Assembly (NCBI RefSeq): GCF_017163935.1
Contig: NZ_JABVZR010000002.1
Location: 1,860,001 to 1,924,000, forward strand
DNA from: Novosphingobium terrae
GTDB taxonomy: Bacteria; Pseudomonadota; Alphaproteobacteria; Sphingomonadales; Sphingomonadaceae
Direction: 5' to 3'
DNA: 64,000 bases
Below are positions 26,863 through 36,476 of this stretch, piece by piece. A program made the translations under genes and the position numbers. The first letter of the stretch is position 1. Every line of letters starts with the position of its first letter. The notes beneath the pieces are model-generated. The model did not search any database, was not told the origin of the DNA, and saw nothing but the letters and a program-made list of their open reading frames with translations.

Positions 26863-29397
26863 ATGCTGGACGTTACCCCCACTGCCGTTGACCTGCATCC
26901 CGTGCGGAGCGACCCGGATATGCTGGACATGGTGCGCATCGATGCAAGCGCCACCGGCAAGGAAGACGCCATCCGGCAGGCCGGGCAGATGCTGGCAGCG
27001 GCGGGCTGTGTGGCGCCCGGATACGAAACCAGCATGATCGCACGCGAATCCGTGGCGAACACCTATCTCGGCTCGGGCGTGGCGATCCCGCACGGGCTGG
27101 GTGAGGACAAGGGGCTGGTGCGCCGCGATGGCGTGGTGGTGCTGCAATTCGTCGAGGGCATCGAATGGAATCCCGGCCAGATCGCCCATCTGGTGGTCGG
27201 CATCGCCGCCAATTCAGACAGCCATATCACCATCCTGCGCCGCCTGACCCGGCTGATTCAGGATGAGACGCGGCTCAAGCAACTGTCCACCACCACCGAT
27301 GCGGCCCTGATCGCTCAGGCGCTTCAGGACGATGCGGCGCCCGTGGCACAGCAGCAGGCGCAGGATCTGGCTGAAACGATCGGCTGGGTGGTCGATTATC
27401 CCACCGGCCTGCATGCCCGCCCGGCCTCGGCCTGGGCCGAGGCGGCCAAGGCCAGCGAGGCGGCCCTGCGCGTGCGTCATGGCGGCGAGATGGCCGATCC
27501 GCGCAATCTGATCGCCCTGCTGCAACTGGGGCTGAAGGCCGGGGATGAGGTGGTTCTCTCGGCCTCCGGCAAGGATGCCGCCGCCGCGCTTCAGGCCTTC
27601 CATCGCGCCGTCATCCGCCTGACCCCGCGCGAAAAGGCCGATGCCGCGCGCGCCGCCGAAAAAGCCGACAAACCGGTGCATGGCTGGACCCCGCCGGGGA
27701 TGCCGCAGATGATCGGCGGCGTTTCGGCCAGCCCCGGCCTGGCGATCGGCACGGTGCATGTGTTGGCCTCCGCCGATTTGCAGGTGGCCGATGTGCCGGT
27801 GGATCTGGCCGGCGGCGGGGCTCAGCTCAACGATGCGCTGCTGCGCACCCGCGCGCAGATGGTTGCGCTGATCGATGACACCACGCGCCGTCTGGGCGCG
27901 GGCGAGGCAGCGATCTTCAAGGCGCAGGCCACGCTGCTTGACGACACCGACCTCATCACCCTGACCTGCCAGATGATGGTGGAAGGCCATGGTGTCGCCT
28001 GGTCATGGCATCAGGCGGTGGAGCGCATGGCGCAGCAACTGTCCGCGCTGGGCAATCCCGTGCTGGCGGCGCGCGCCGCCGACCTTCAGGATGTAGGCCG
28101 CCGCGTGCTGGCGCAGATCGATCCCGGCCTTGGCATCGGCACGCTGGCCGATCTGCCGGATGCGCCCTGCATTCTGGTGGCCGACGATCTTTCGCCCTCC
28201 GACACCGCCGTGCTGGACACCGCCAAGGTGGTGGGCATCGCCACCGCGCTGGGCGGGCCGACCTCGCACAGCGCCATTCTGGCGCGCACGCTGGGCATTC
28301 CTTCCGTGGTGGCGGGCGGGGCGCAATTGCTCAGCCTGGCGGCGGGCGGTACGGCGATTGTCGATGGCGATGCGGGGCGGGTGTGGCTCAACCCTTCGGA
28401 TGAGGATCTGGCCTCGGCCCGCGCGTGGATCGAGCGCAAGGAAGCCCAGCGGCTGGAGCAGGAGGCCGAACGCAGCCGCCCCGCCGAAACCCGCGACGGC
28501 ATCTCCATCGCCATCGGCGCCAACATCAACCGCCCCGATCAGGCGCCTTTCGCTCTGGCGCAGGGCGGTGAGGGTGTTGGCCTGATGCGCACCGAATTCC
28601 TCTTCCTCGAAGCGGGCGACACGCCTTCCGAGGAGGAACAATTCGCCATCTATCGCGGCATGATCGAGGCTCTGGGAGACCGCCTGCTGATCGTGCGCGC
28701 GCTGGACATCGGCGGTGACAAGCAGGTGCCGCATCTCGACCTGCCCAGGGAGGAGAACCCCTTCCTTGGCGTGCGCGGGGCGCGTCTGCTGCTGCGTCGG
28801 CCCGATCTGCTCGATCCGCAATTGCGCGCGCTGTACCGCGCGGCGGCGCTGGGCGGCGATCTCTCGATCATGTTCCCGATGATCACCTCCGTGCCCGAAC
28901 TGATCACCCTGCGCGAACGCTGCGAGGCGATCCGCGCCGAGCTGGACGCCCCCCATGTGCCCATCGGCATCATGATCGAGGTGCCTGCTGCCGCCGTGGT
29001 CTCGCATGCGCTGGCCGCGCATGCCGATTTCTTCTCGATCGGCACCAATGACCTCACGCAATATGCGCTGGCCATCGACCGCCAGAACCCCGAACTCGCC
29101 AGCGAGGCTGACAGCCTGCATCCCGCCGTGCTGCGCCTGATCGCCATGACGGTGGAGGGCGCCAAGGCCCACAACCGCTGGGTCGGCGTGTGCGGCGGCA
29201 TCGCGGGCGATCCCTTTGGCGCCGCGCTGCTGGCGGGCCTTGGCGTCACCGAACTGTCGATGACGCCGCGAGACATTCCCGCCGTCAAGGCGCGCATCCG
29301 TGCCAGCACGATGGGCGATCTTCAGGCGCTGGCCGCCCGGGCGCTGGCCGCGCACACCGCCGCCGATGTGCGTGCCTTGAACAGCGGAGACCTGTGA
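26863..29397 (+). CDS. fruB: Fused fructose PTS protein IIA-HPr-EI (multiphosphoryl transfer protein)
   Basis: An 844-residue cytosolic phosphotransferase chain in one polypeptide. The IIA-Fru domain has the phospho-His77 in SGVAIPHGLG, the HPr domain His184 in DYPTGLHARPASAW, and enzyme I His469 in GGPTSHSAILARTLGIPS followed by the PEP-binding barrel (IMIEVPAAAVVS, SIGTNDLTQYALA). It passes phosphate from PEP to FruA. GGAGAGG precedes the start. The stop overlaps the fruK start (TGATG), so the three fru genes form one operon. Confidence 0.97.
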   Translation: MLDVTPTAVDLHPVRSDPDMLDMVRIDASATGKEDAIRQAGQMLAAAGCVAPGYETSMIARESVANTYLGSGVAIPHGLGEDKGLVRRDGVVVLQFVEGIEWNPGQIAHLVVGIAANSDSHITILRRLTRLIQDETRLKQLSTTTDAALIAQALQDDAAPVAQQQAQDLAETIGWVVDYPTGLHARPASAWAEAAKASEAALRVRHGGEMADPRNLIALLQLGLKAGDEVVLSASGKDAAAALQAFHRAVIRLTPREKADAARAAEKADKPVHGWTPPGMPQMIGGVSASPGLAIGTVHVLASADLQVADVPVDLAGGGAQLNDALLRTRAQMVALIDDTTRRLGAGEAAIFKAQATLLDDTDLITLTCQMMVEGHGVAWSWHQAVERMAQQLSALGNPVLAARAADLQDVGRRVLAQIDPGLGIGTLADLPDAPCILVADDLSPSDTAVLDTAKVVGIATALGGPTSHSAILARTLGIPSVVAGGAQLLSLAAGGTAIVDGDAGRVWLNPSDEDLASARAWIERKEAQRLEQEAERSRPAETRDGISIAIGANINRPDQAPFALAQGGEGVGLMRTEFLFLEAGDTPSEEEQFAIYRGMIEALGDRLLIVRALDIGGDKQVPHLDLPREENPFLGVRGARLLLRRPDLLDPQLRALYRAAALGGDLSIMFPMITSVPELITLRERCEAIRAELDAPHVPIGIMIEVPAAAVVSHALAAHADFFSIGTNDLTQYALAIDRQNPELASEADSLHPAVLRLIAMTVEGAKAHNRWVGVCGGIAGDPFGAALLAGLGVTELSMTPRDIPAVKARIRASTMGDLQALAARALAAHTAADVRALNSGDL

Positions 29398-30386
29398 TGA
29401 CATCCCCCAAGCGCGTGGCCACGGTCACCTTCAACCCGGCCATCGACCAGACCGTCACCGTCGGCCATCTGACGCGCGGCGAGGTTCATCGCGCCCAGTC
29501 GGTGCGGCAGGACCCGGGCGGCAAGGGCGTGAATGTGGCCAGCTGTCTGGCCGACTGGGGCGTGCCGGTCACCGTCTTCGGCCTGCTCGGCGCCGACAAT
29601 GCCGCGCCCTTCGAGGCGCTCTGCGCCGCCAAGCCGATCACAGACCGTTTCGAGCGCCTGCCCGGCGCCACCCGCGTCAACATCAAGATCGTCGACGATG
29701 GCGAGACGACCGATATCAATATGGATGGCCTGTCGGTCGATGAGGCGGCCAGCGAGCGCGTTCTGGCCGCCGTGGAGGCTTTTGCCGCGCCCGATGCCCT
29801 GATCGTGCTTTCTGGCAGTCTGCCCCCGGGATGCGATGCGGGCATCTATGCCACCATGGTCGCGCGGCTGCGCGCGGCTGGGGCCAGGGTGCTGCTCGAC
29901 ACCAGCGGCGTGCCGCTCAGCCTCGCGCTGAAGGCCGCTGTGCTGCCCGATATCGTCAAGCCCAACCGGCGCGAACTGGCGGCCTGGGCAGGAGAGCCGC
30001 TCGACAGCCTCGCGGATGTGGTGCGTTGCGGCCAACGCCTGCGCGCGGGCGGTGTCGCTCTGGTGGTGGTCTCGATGGGCGAGGAGGGCGCGCTGTTCCT
30101 CTCCGATGAGGGCGTGCTGCTGGCGCGCCTCTCCGCCGGGGATCTGGCCAGCACCGTGGGTGCGGGCGATGCGATGGTGGCCGGCCTTGCCGCTGCCGCC
30201 ATCGAGGGCGCAGGGCTGGAGCGGATTGCCCGCCTCGCTACCGCTTTTGCCGTGGCCAAGCTGGGGCGGCCCGGCCCGCATCTGCCCGATCTGGGCACCG
30301 TCCATGCGCTGAGCGAGGACGTGACGATCACCACCATCACCGCGACCGAAGCCATCGGCGCGGACGGGACAGGAGAGGCCCGATGA
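29397..30386 (+). CDS. fruK: 1-phosphofructokinase
   Basis: A 329-residue PfkB-family kinase converting fructose-1-phosphate to fructose-1,6-bisphosphate. It shows [12 protein letters not shown] at the N-terminus, [15 protein letters not shown] for the sugar site, [18 protein letters not shown], and the catalytic [12 protein letters not shown] near the C-terminus. The start overlaps the fruB stop by one base, with GGAG 7 nt upstream. The stop overlaps the fruA start by four bases. Confidence 0.96.
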   Translation: MTSPKRVATVTFNPAIDQTVTVGHLTRGEVHRAQSVRQDPGGKGVNVASCLADWGVPVTVFGLLGADNAAPFEALCAAKPITDRFERLPGATRVNIKIVDDGETTDINMDGLSVDEAASERVLAAVEAFAAPDALIVLSGSLPPGCDAGIYATMVARLRAAGARVLLDTSGVPLSLALKAAVLPDIVKPNRRELAAWAGEPLDSLADVVRCGQRLRAGGVALVVVSMGEEGALFLSDEGVLLARLSAGDLASTVGAGDAMVAGLAAAAIEGAGLERIARLATAFAVAKLGRPGPHLPDLGTVHALSEDVTITTITATEAIGADGTGEAR

Positions 30387-32089
30387 CCAAAATCTTTGCC
30401 ATTGTCGAGGCGGGCGAAACCGGCGTGTCCGGCGTGCTGGCCGGGGAGGCGCTGCGCCGCGCGGCAAGCCGCCGCAACCAGAGCGCCGAGATCGAATTGC
30501 GCACCGCGCAGGGCGTGATCAATCCGGTGGAGCCGCAGGATGGCGCGCCGCTGCTGTTCGTGGCTCCGGACGGTCTGGCCGATCCGCAGGTCGAGGCGCG
30601 GGCGCATCATCGCCTGAGCGTCGAGGCCGTGCTGGCCGATCCCGATGCCGCGCTGGAGGCGGCGCTGGCGGGGTCCGTGCCCGTGCAGCAGGGTTTGGCA
30701 CGCCCGCGTATCGTGGCCGTCACCTCTTGCCCCACCGGCATTGCCCATACGTTCATGGCCGCCGAGGGGCTGACCGCAGGGGCGCGCCAGCTCGGCTATG
30801 ATCTGCATGTCGAGACTCAGGGCTCGGTGGGGGCGGGCAATCCGCTCTCCGCGCAGGATATTGCCGAGGCCGATGTGGTGTTGATCGCCGCCGACCGCGA
30901 GGTGGACCGCAGCCGCTTTGCCGGCAAGCGCGTCTTCGTTTCCAACACGAAGCCCGCGATCACCGGCGGCGCTGCGCTGATCGAAAAGGCGCTGGCCGAG
31001 GCGGTGGTGGAAGCCGGCGCGGTGGCCAGCAGCGGCGGGGCCGAAGTCTCCGCCAAGCGCGCGGGCCCCTACAAGCATCTGATGACCGGCGTCTCCTTCA
31101 TGCTACCCTTTGTGGTGGCGGGCGGCTTGCTGATCGCGCTGGCCTTTGCGCTGGGCGGCATTCACGCCAATGAGGACAGCGCGGCGGGCACGCTGGCGCA
31201 TGCTCTCTTCACCATTGGCGCCAAGGGCGGCTTTGCGCTGATCGTGCCCGCGCTGGCGGGCTATATCGCCTTTTCCATCGCCGACCGGCCCGGCATCGCG
31301 CCAGGCATGATCGGCGGCATGCTGGCGGCCAATCTGGGCGCAGGCTTTCTGGGCGGCATTGTGGCCGGTTTTATCGCGGGTTACGGCGTCGATGCGCTCA
31401 ACCGGCTGATCGTGCTGCCCAAAAATCTGGCGGGCCTGAAGCCCGTACTGATCCTGCCTCTGCTGGGCACGCTGCTGACGGGTCTGTTGATGGTCTATGC
31501 GGTCGGCGCGCCGGTGGCGGCGGCGCTGGCCTTCATGACCGAATGGCTGCGCTCCATGCAGGGATCGAGCGCCGTGCTGCTGGGCGTCATTCTGGGCTTG
31601 ATGATGGCCTTTGACGTGGGCGGCCCGGTGAACAAGGCGGCCTATGCCTTCTCGGTCGCGCTGATCTCCAGCCAGGTCTACACGCCGATGGCTGCCGTGA
31701 TGGCCGCAGGCATGACGCCGCCGCTGGGCATCGCTCTGGCCACGCGCCTCTTTGCCAACCGCTTCACCACCGAGGAGCGCGAGGCGGGCAGTGCCGCTGC
31801 TGTGCTGGGGCTGGCCTTCGTGTCGGAGGGGGCGATCCCCTTTGCCGCGCGCGATCCCTTCCGGGTGATCCCCTCGCTGATGGCGGGCTCGGCTCTGGCG
31901 GGGGCGATCTCCATGGCCTTCGGTGTCGAGCTGCGCGTGCCGCATGGCGGCATCTTCGTGCTGCCCATTCCCGGCGCGGTGACGCATCTGGGCGGTTTTG
32001 CCCTGGCTCTGGTGGCGGGCATGGGGCTGAGCGCCGTGCTGGTCGGGCTGCTCAAGCGCCCGGTGAGCGGCGCTTTGGCCGCCGCCTGA
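30383..32089 (+). CDS. fruA: PTS fructose transporter subunit IIBC
   Basis: A 568-residue inner-membrane permease. The order is an N-terminal duplicated IIB-prime domain (~1-105), an active IIB domain with phospho-Cys116 in [16 protein letters not shown], and a IIC membrane domain from ~220 with about eight to ten helices ([20 protein letters not shown] onward) containing [15 protein letters not shown] and the late [12 protein letters not shown] motif. It imports fructose as fructose-1-phosphate. The adjacent porin gene would supply the outer-membrane pathway. Confidence 0.96.
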   Translation: MTKIFAIVEAGETGVSGVLAGEALRRAASRRNQSAEIELRTAQGVINPVEPQDGAPLLFVAPDGLADPQVEARAHHRLSVEAVLADPDAALEAALAGSVPVQQGLARPRIVAVTSCPTGIAHTFMAAEGLTAGARQLGYDLHVETQGSVGAGNPLSAQDIAEADVVLIAADREVDRSRFAGKRVFVSNTKPAITGGAALIEKALAEAVVEAGAVASSGGAEVSAKRAGPYKHLMTGVSFMLPFVVAGGLLIALAFALGGIHANEDSAAGTLAHALFTIGAKGGFALIVPALAGYIAFSIADRPGIAPGMIGGMLAANLGAGFLGGIVAGFIAGYGVDALNRLIVLPKNLAGLKPVLILPLLGTLLTGLLMVYAVGAPVAAALAFMTEWLRSMQGSSAVLLGVILGLMMAFDVGGPVNKAAYAFSVALISSQVYTPMAAVMAAGMTPPLGIALATRLFANRFTTEEREAGSAAAVLGLAFVSEGAIPFAARDPFRVIPSLMAGSALAGAISMAFGVELRVPHGGIFVLPIPGAVTHLGGFALALVAGMGLSAVLVGLLKRPVSGALAAA

Positions 32090-32134
32090 ACCGCAGCCTT
32101 CCATAAAACGGTATAAGCAGGGAAAGTCTTTCAC

Positions 32135-33475
32135 ATGAGTGGGTTGAAAAGGCTCGCGGCGCTGGTTGCCGTGGGGGTGGCTGGATGTGCGCCTGCCGCA
32201 TGGGCGCAGGAGGGGGCACAGGATGCTGCCGCGGCGGTGGCACCCAGCCCGTCGCCGCTGGATACATTGGCCGCCAAGGGGATTGCGCTCTCGCTCAGCT
32301 ATACGGGTGAGGCGGCCTCCAATCTGACGGGCGGGTTGAGCCAGAAAACGGCCTATGCCGGGCAGGTCTATGCCGGTGTCGATCTGGACATGGGCAAGAT
32401 CGCCGGGGTGAATGGCGGCACGGTGCATTTTGCCGTCACCAACCGTCATGGCCCCAGCCTGTCGAACATCGCGCTGGGCAACAACACCTCGGTGCAGGAA
32501 ATCTGGGGCACGCAGAACAACCATCTGGCGATCCTGACCTATGAGCAGAAGCTGCTGGGCGGCGCGCTGGACATCGAGGCGGGCAAGAGCCAGGCCAACA
32601 TCCATTTCCTCAATTCCTCGATCTACTGCAATTTCCAGTCCAATTCGACCTGCGGCAACCCCACGATGGTCTTCAAGGACAGCAACTTCACCTATTTCCC
32701 CGCCTCAAGCTGGATGGCGCAGGCGAAGTTGACGGTGGCGCGCAACTGGTTTGCCCATGTCGGCATCTATGAGGTCAATCCCAACCGCAAGGACCCGCAG
32801 GACAACGGTTTCAGCCTCAGCTTCAAGGGCAACACCGGTTTCATCGTGCCTTTCGAGCTGGGCTATGGATCGACCTATGCCACCGCCCGCCTGCCGCGGC
32901 ATGTGATCCTGGGCGGCTGGATCGACGAGGGGCAATATGCCGATCCGCTGCGTGACACATCGGGCGGGATCGCCGCCATCACCGGCGGGGCGCCGCTGAT
33001 GCGCAAGGGGCGCAGCGGGCTCTATCTGCATGTCGATCAGGTGCTGACCCGGCCCGATCCCAAATCGAACCGGGGGCTCGCGGTGTTCGGCGTGGCGATG
33101 GCCAATGTCTCGGGGCAGGTGGAGGAAAGCTGGTATCTGGATGCCGGCATCGTGCAGACCGGCACCTTCAAGGGCCGCGATCAGGACACCATCGGCTTTA
33201 TGATCAACAACCAGCACTTCAGCGATCTGGCGATGCAGCGCATGAATGCCCTGCGCGTGGCGGTGGGCGGGCGCCCCAATGTGGCCCGCGACGAGGTGAT
33301 GATGGAGCTGGCCTATGGCGCACAGCTGGGCCGGGCGGTGCGTATCTCGCCCAATCTGCAATATATTCTGCATCCCGATCAGACCGGCGCTCCGCTGCGG
33401 GCGACGGCCATTCCCAATGCCTTCATCGTGGGGTTCAAGTTCACCGTCGATGCGACGAAGCTGTTGCCGCACTAA
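32135..33475 (+). CDS. OprB-family carbohydrate-selective porin
   Basis: Encodes 446 residues with an N-terminal signal peptide (LAALVAVGVAGCAPAAWAQ) and an OprB-type barrel: LSLSYTGEAASNLTGGL, NNHLAILTYEQKLLGG, ARNWFAHVGIYEVNP and a C-terminal strand VGFKFTVDATKLLP. OprB porins pass monosaccharides across the outer membrane. It lies 45 nt after fruA, so it is probably part of the fru operon and supplies fructose. The signal peptide has a Cys (VAGC), but it lacks the position expected for a lipobox-directed lipoprotein in a barrel protein. Confidence 0.92.
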   Translation: MSGLKRLAALVAVGVAGCAPAAWAQEGAQDAAAAVAPSPSPLDTLAAKGIALSLSYTGEAASNLTGGLSQKTAYAGQVYAGVDLDMGKIAGVNGGTVHFAVTNRHGPSLSNIALGNNTSVQEIWGTQNNHLAILTYEQKLLGGALDIEAGKSQANIHFLNSSIYCNFQSNSTCGNPTMVFKDSNFTYFPASSWMAQAKLTVARNWFAHVGIYEVNPNRKDPQDNGFSLSFKGNTGFIVPFELGYGSTYATARLPRHVILGGWIDEGQYADPLRDTSGGIAAITGGAPLMRKGRSGLYLHVDQVLTRPDPKSNRGLAVFGVAMANVSGQVEESWYLDAGIVQTGTFKGRDQDTIGFMINNQHFSDLAMQRMNALRVAVGGRPNVARDEVMMELAYGAQLGRAVRISPNLQYILHPDQTGAPLRATAIPNAFIVGFKFTVDATKLLPH

Positions 33476-33578
33476 AGGAGGGGTTGGCCTTCGGTTCGCC
33501 GCAAAGTCACGCATTTCCGGTCTTTTAGCGCGCAAAGGGGCTGGCCCTGCGGCTCTGTCAGGCGCTAGGGGTGAAGGG

Positions 33579-33596
33579 TGAGAAATCGTTTTCTCA
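33579..33596. promoter_or_regulatory. LacI-family operator upstream of the Yellow/MRJP-like gene
   Basis: TGAGAAATCGTTTTCTCA is an 18-bp near-perfect palindrome (one symmetric pair mismatched) 46 bp before the start at 33643. It matches the fruB operator core AGAAA-N4-TTTCT. Confidence 0.7.
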
Positions 33597-33642
33597 GTTC
33601 CGGCGGCGCGGCTGCCGGAACCGCCTTTCGTTCGGAGACATG

Positions 33643-34731
33643 ATGTTGCGCTCACCCTCTCTGCTTCTTGCGGGCCTTGCCCTGTTGGCCCCCGCCGGCC
33701 TGATGGCGGCCCCTGCTTCCCCGCTCATTCCCACCCTGTCGCTCCATGTCATCAACAATGGCGCGACGACCACCGCCTCGGGCCGGGTCTTTATCCCGGT
33801 GCAGCGCACCACGCCCGGCGAGGGTATGGAGGTGGCCGAGGTGGTCGGCGGCCAGCCCTGGCCTTTCCCCGATGCGGCGTGGAACAGCTGGAAACCGGGA
33901 CAGAAGGGTGACGCTGCCTTTGTGGGCGTCAATTCGATCCGCATCGGGCCCGATGGCGATCTGTGGGTGGTGGACAAGGGCGCCGATGGCAATGGCGGCG
34001 CGGATAGCTCGCTTCAGCCCAAGATCCTGCGGATCGACGTAACGAGCGGACAGATCAAGCGCATCTATCCGTTGCGCAGCGTCACCACCGGCAAGAGCTT
34101 CGTCAATGATCTGCGCTTCAAGGGCAATGTGGCCTTTCTGACCGATGCGGGCCAGCCCGGGCTGATCGTGCTGCATCTCGATACGGGCGCGGCGCGGCGG
34201 GTGCTGGATGGCGATCCCTCCACCACGGCGCAGCGTCCGTGGCTGTCGGCAGGCAAGCCCCTCGTGACGCCGGAGGGCAAGCAGGTGGTGGTCCATGCCG
34301 ATCAGCTTGAACTCTCGCCCGATGCGGCATGGCTCTATTACCAGCCTGCCAGCGGCCCGATGTCGAAGATCGAAACGCGCTATCTGGAGGATGAGACGCT
34401 GAGCCCGGCGCAGCTGGCCGCCCATGTCATCCCCTTTGCCGGGACGCAGCCCACCGGCGGCACCGCCATCGCCAGCAACGGCACGATCTTTGCCAGCGAT
34501 ATCAACCACCAGCGTCTGGTGAAGATCGCCCCCAACGGCAAGATCACCACCATCCTGCAGGATGCGCGGCTGATCCAGATGGATGCCATGTGGATTGACG
34601 ATCAGGGCTATCTCTGGATTCCCGCCACGCAGATCAACCGCACGGCGGGGCTCAATCACGGGGTGGATGCGGTGCAATGGCCGGTCATCACCTATCGCAT
34701 GCAGACGGGACTGAAGCCCGTTCATCGCTGA
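33643..34731 (+). CDS. Exported Yellow/major royal jelly protein-like beta-propeller
   Basis: Encodes 362 residues; GGAG at 33634-33637 favours the ATG at 33643. A signal peptide (MLRSPSLLLAGLALLAP...LMAAPAS) leads to a six-bladed propeller of the Yellow/MRJP type, with GPDGDLWVVDKG, the conserved FVNDLRF segment, and a late GTAIASNGTIFASDI/MDAMWIDDQGYLWIP. The fold is related to SMP-30/gluconolactonase. The gene is convergent with the FAD-dehydrogenase operon and shares its operator type, so a lactonase acting on the dehydrogenase product is a reasonable hypothesis; this is not shown by sequence alone. Confidence 0.88.
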   Translation: MLRSPSLLLAGLALLAPAGLMAAPASPLIPTLSLHVINNGATTTASGRVFIPVQRTTPGEGMEVAEVVGGQPWPFPDAAWNSWKPGQKGDAAFVGVNSIRIGPDGDLWVVDKGADGNGGADSSLQPKILRIDVTSGQIKRIYPLRSVTTGKSFVNDLRFKGNVAFLTDAGQPGLIVLHLDTGAARRVLDGDPSTTAQRPWLSAGKPLVTPEGKQVVVHADQLELSPDAAWLYYQPASGPMSKIETRYLEDETLSPAQLAAHVIPFAGTQPTGGTAIASNGTIFASDINHQRLVKIAPNGKITTILQDARLIQMDAMWIDDQGYLWIPATQINRTAGLNHGVDAVQWPVITYRMQTGLKPVHR

Positions 34732-34740
34732 AGGCATGAA

Positions 34741-34776
34741 GAAGCCCGCCTGCCCGATGAGAGGCAGACGGGCTTC
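34741..34776. terminator. Hairpin between convergent genes
   Basis: GAAGCCCGCCTGCC (34741-34754) pairs with GGCAGACGGGCTTC (34763-34776) with one mismatch and an 8-nt loop. It lies just after the Yellow-like gene stop and 21 bp from the convergent GMC gene stop. No long T-run. Confidence 0.65.
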
Positions 34777-34796
34777 CCCGGTCCACGCTCGCTGTA

Positions 34797-36428
34797 TCAG
34801 GCGTGTTTCATATCACGCAGGATTTCCTCCGAGGCGCGCAGCGCCAGCGCCGCCATCGTCAGGGTTGAATTCACCGTGCCGGCCGCCGCCATGGCGCCGC
34901 CGGTGGCCAGGAACAGATTGCGATGGTCATGCGTGCGGCACCAGCCGTCGACCACCGAATCCCTTGGGTCCTTGCCCATGATCGTGCCGCCGGTGATGTG
35001 ATTGTTGGGCGTGAAATTCTGCGACATGGAGATTTCCGTGCCGCCCAGCGCCTTGGCGATATTCATCAGATGCTGGCGCGATTTCACCGCCGATGTGCGC
35101 ACATACTCACCCACATCGTAATAGACATGCGGGTGCGGAATGCCCAATTTGTCCTTATATTGCGTGCTGAGCGTCAGGCGGTTGTCCGGATGGGCCAGCG
35201 TTTCATGGTTGACGTAAATGTCGACACCATGGGCGCTGCGCTTGCGGATTTCCTCATCCAGCTTGTGACCCACCAGTCCCATGGAGAGCGCCTTCATCCC
35301 CGCGCGCGAATTCTGCGCGGTGTTGTTCATGCCGATCTGGATGGCGGAGTATTCGCTGCGCCATGGCCCGTCGCGATGGTTGGTGATCGAGCTCATCTGC
35401 ACCGATCCGCCGCCCACCCACATGGGCTCGGCCGCCTGAAAGCTCATGCCGATGCCGGGGTGGTCCATCATGTTGCGCCCCACCTGATCGGAGCTGTTGG
35501 CGATGCCGCGTGGATTGCGGTCATTGGCGGCCAGCAGCAGCAGCTTGGGCGTTTCGATACCGTTGGCGGCGATCACGAAGGTCTTGCCCGTCACGCGGAA
35601 GGACTGCTTGTCGGGATCGTAGTACTTGATGGCGGTGATGTTGTTCTGCGCATCGGTCTCCATGGCATAGGCCACGGCATTGGGGATGATCCTGGCCCCC
35701 AGAGCCTCGGCCTTCTGCGCGTGATAGACGGCGTGATACATCGCCCCGATCGGGCAGATCGGCATGCAGTTGTTGTTGCCGCAGCATTGCGGGCGATTGT
35801 CATAGGGGCGGCTGTTGCGGCCCTGAGGCACGGGTGTGTTCTCAAAGCCCAGCGGCTTCACCAGCTCGGTAAAGCGGCGGTCGGCGGGGCCATAGGGCAT
35901 GGAATCCATCGGCCATGGCTGCTTGCGCGGCGCGGAGGGCACGATGTCCATCCCGTTGGGGCCGCAGACGCCGATTTCCTGCTCGGCCTTGAAGTAATAG
36001 GGCTCGATCTCGTCATAGGTGAAGGCATAGTCGCGCCCCACGCCATAGGTCGATTTCAGCTGGAAATCATTGACCAGATAACGCCACGAAGACGCCGCCC
36101 AGTGCCATGTCGTGCCGCCCACGCCCTTGATGATGCCCTGCATATAGGCGGTGCGATCCGGCCCATCGACATGCAGATAGCCATTGTCCGGGAAGTAATT
36201 GGTGTGCGGTGCCCAGGGGACCAGCGGATAGGGCGTGGCATAGTCATATTCGGATTTGTTGTGCGGCGGCATGTTGCGCCAGTTTTCGACCACCTCGTCA
36301 CGGTCGATGCGGGGGCCTGCCTCCAGCATGATGACCGACAGGCCCGCCTTGGCCATCTCATGCGCCACGAAAGATCCGCAGATCCCCGTGCCAACGATCA
36401 CGACATCGGCGGAAAGATCTTCTGCCAT
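34797..36428 (-). CDS. FAD-dependent sugar/polyol dehydrogenase large subunit (GMC family)
   Basis: A 543-residue flavoprotein with the N-terminal FAD site VVIVGTGICGSFVAHEMA, a cysteine cluster CCGNNNCMPICP (~residues 215-226) as in FAD-glucose and fructose dehydrogenases that carry a 3Fe-4S centre, and the catalytic His-Asn pair in NNHITGGTIMG and GTVNSTLTM. It is the catalytic subunit of a heterotrimer with the triheme cytochrome and Tat-exported small subunit encoded upstream. It has no signal peptide of its own, consistent with piggyback export by the small subunit. Substrate could be fructose, gluconate, sorbitol or glucose; the neighbouring fructose genes and shared operators favour a sugar linked to fructose metabolism. 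Confidence 0.92.
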   Translation of the reverse strand: MAEDLSADVVIVGTGICGSFVAHEMAKAGLSVIMLEAGPRIDRDEVVENWRNMPPHNKSEYDYATPYPLVPWAPHTNYFPDNGYLHVDGPDRTAYMQGIIKGVGGTTWHWAASSWRYLVNDFQLKSTYGVGRDYAFTYDEIEPYYFKAEQEIGVCGPNGMDIVPSAPRKQPWPMDSMPYGPADRRFTELVKPLGFENTPVPQGRNSRPYDNRPQCCGNNNCMPICPIGAMYHAVYHAQKAEALGARIIPNAVAYAMETDAQNNITAIKYYDPDKQSFRVTGKTFVIAANGIETPKLLLLAANDRNPRGIANSSDQVGRNMMDHPGIGMSFQAAEPMWVGGGSVQMSSITNHRDGPWRSEYSAIQIGMNNTAQNSRAGMKALSMGLVGHKLDEEIRKRSAHGVDIYVNHETLAHPDNRLTLSTQYKDKLGIPHPHVYYDVGEYVRTSAVKSRQHLMNIAKALGGTEISMSQNFTPNNHITGGTIMGKDPRDSVVDGWCRTHDHRNLFLATGGAMAAAGTVNSTLTMAALALRASEEILRDMKHA

Positions 36429-36476
36429 GGGATACTCCTTTTGCCGCCTGCGCGGCCCTGATTGCTTGAAAAAGGG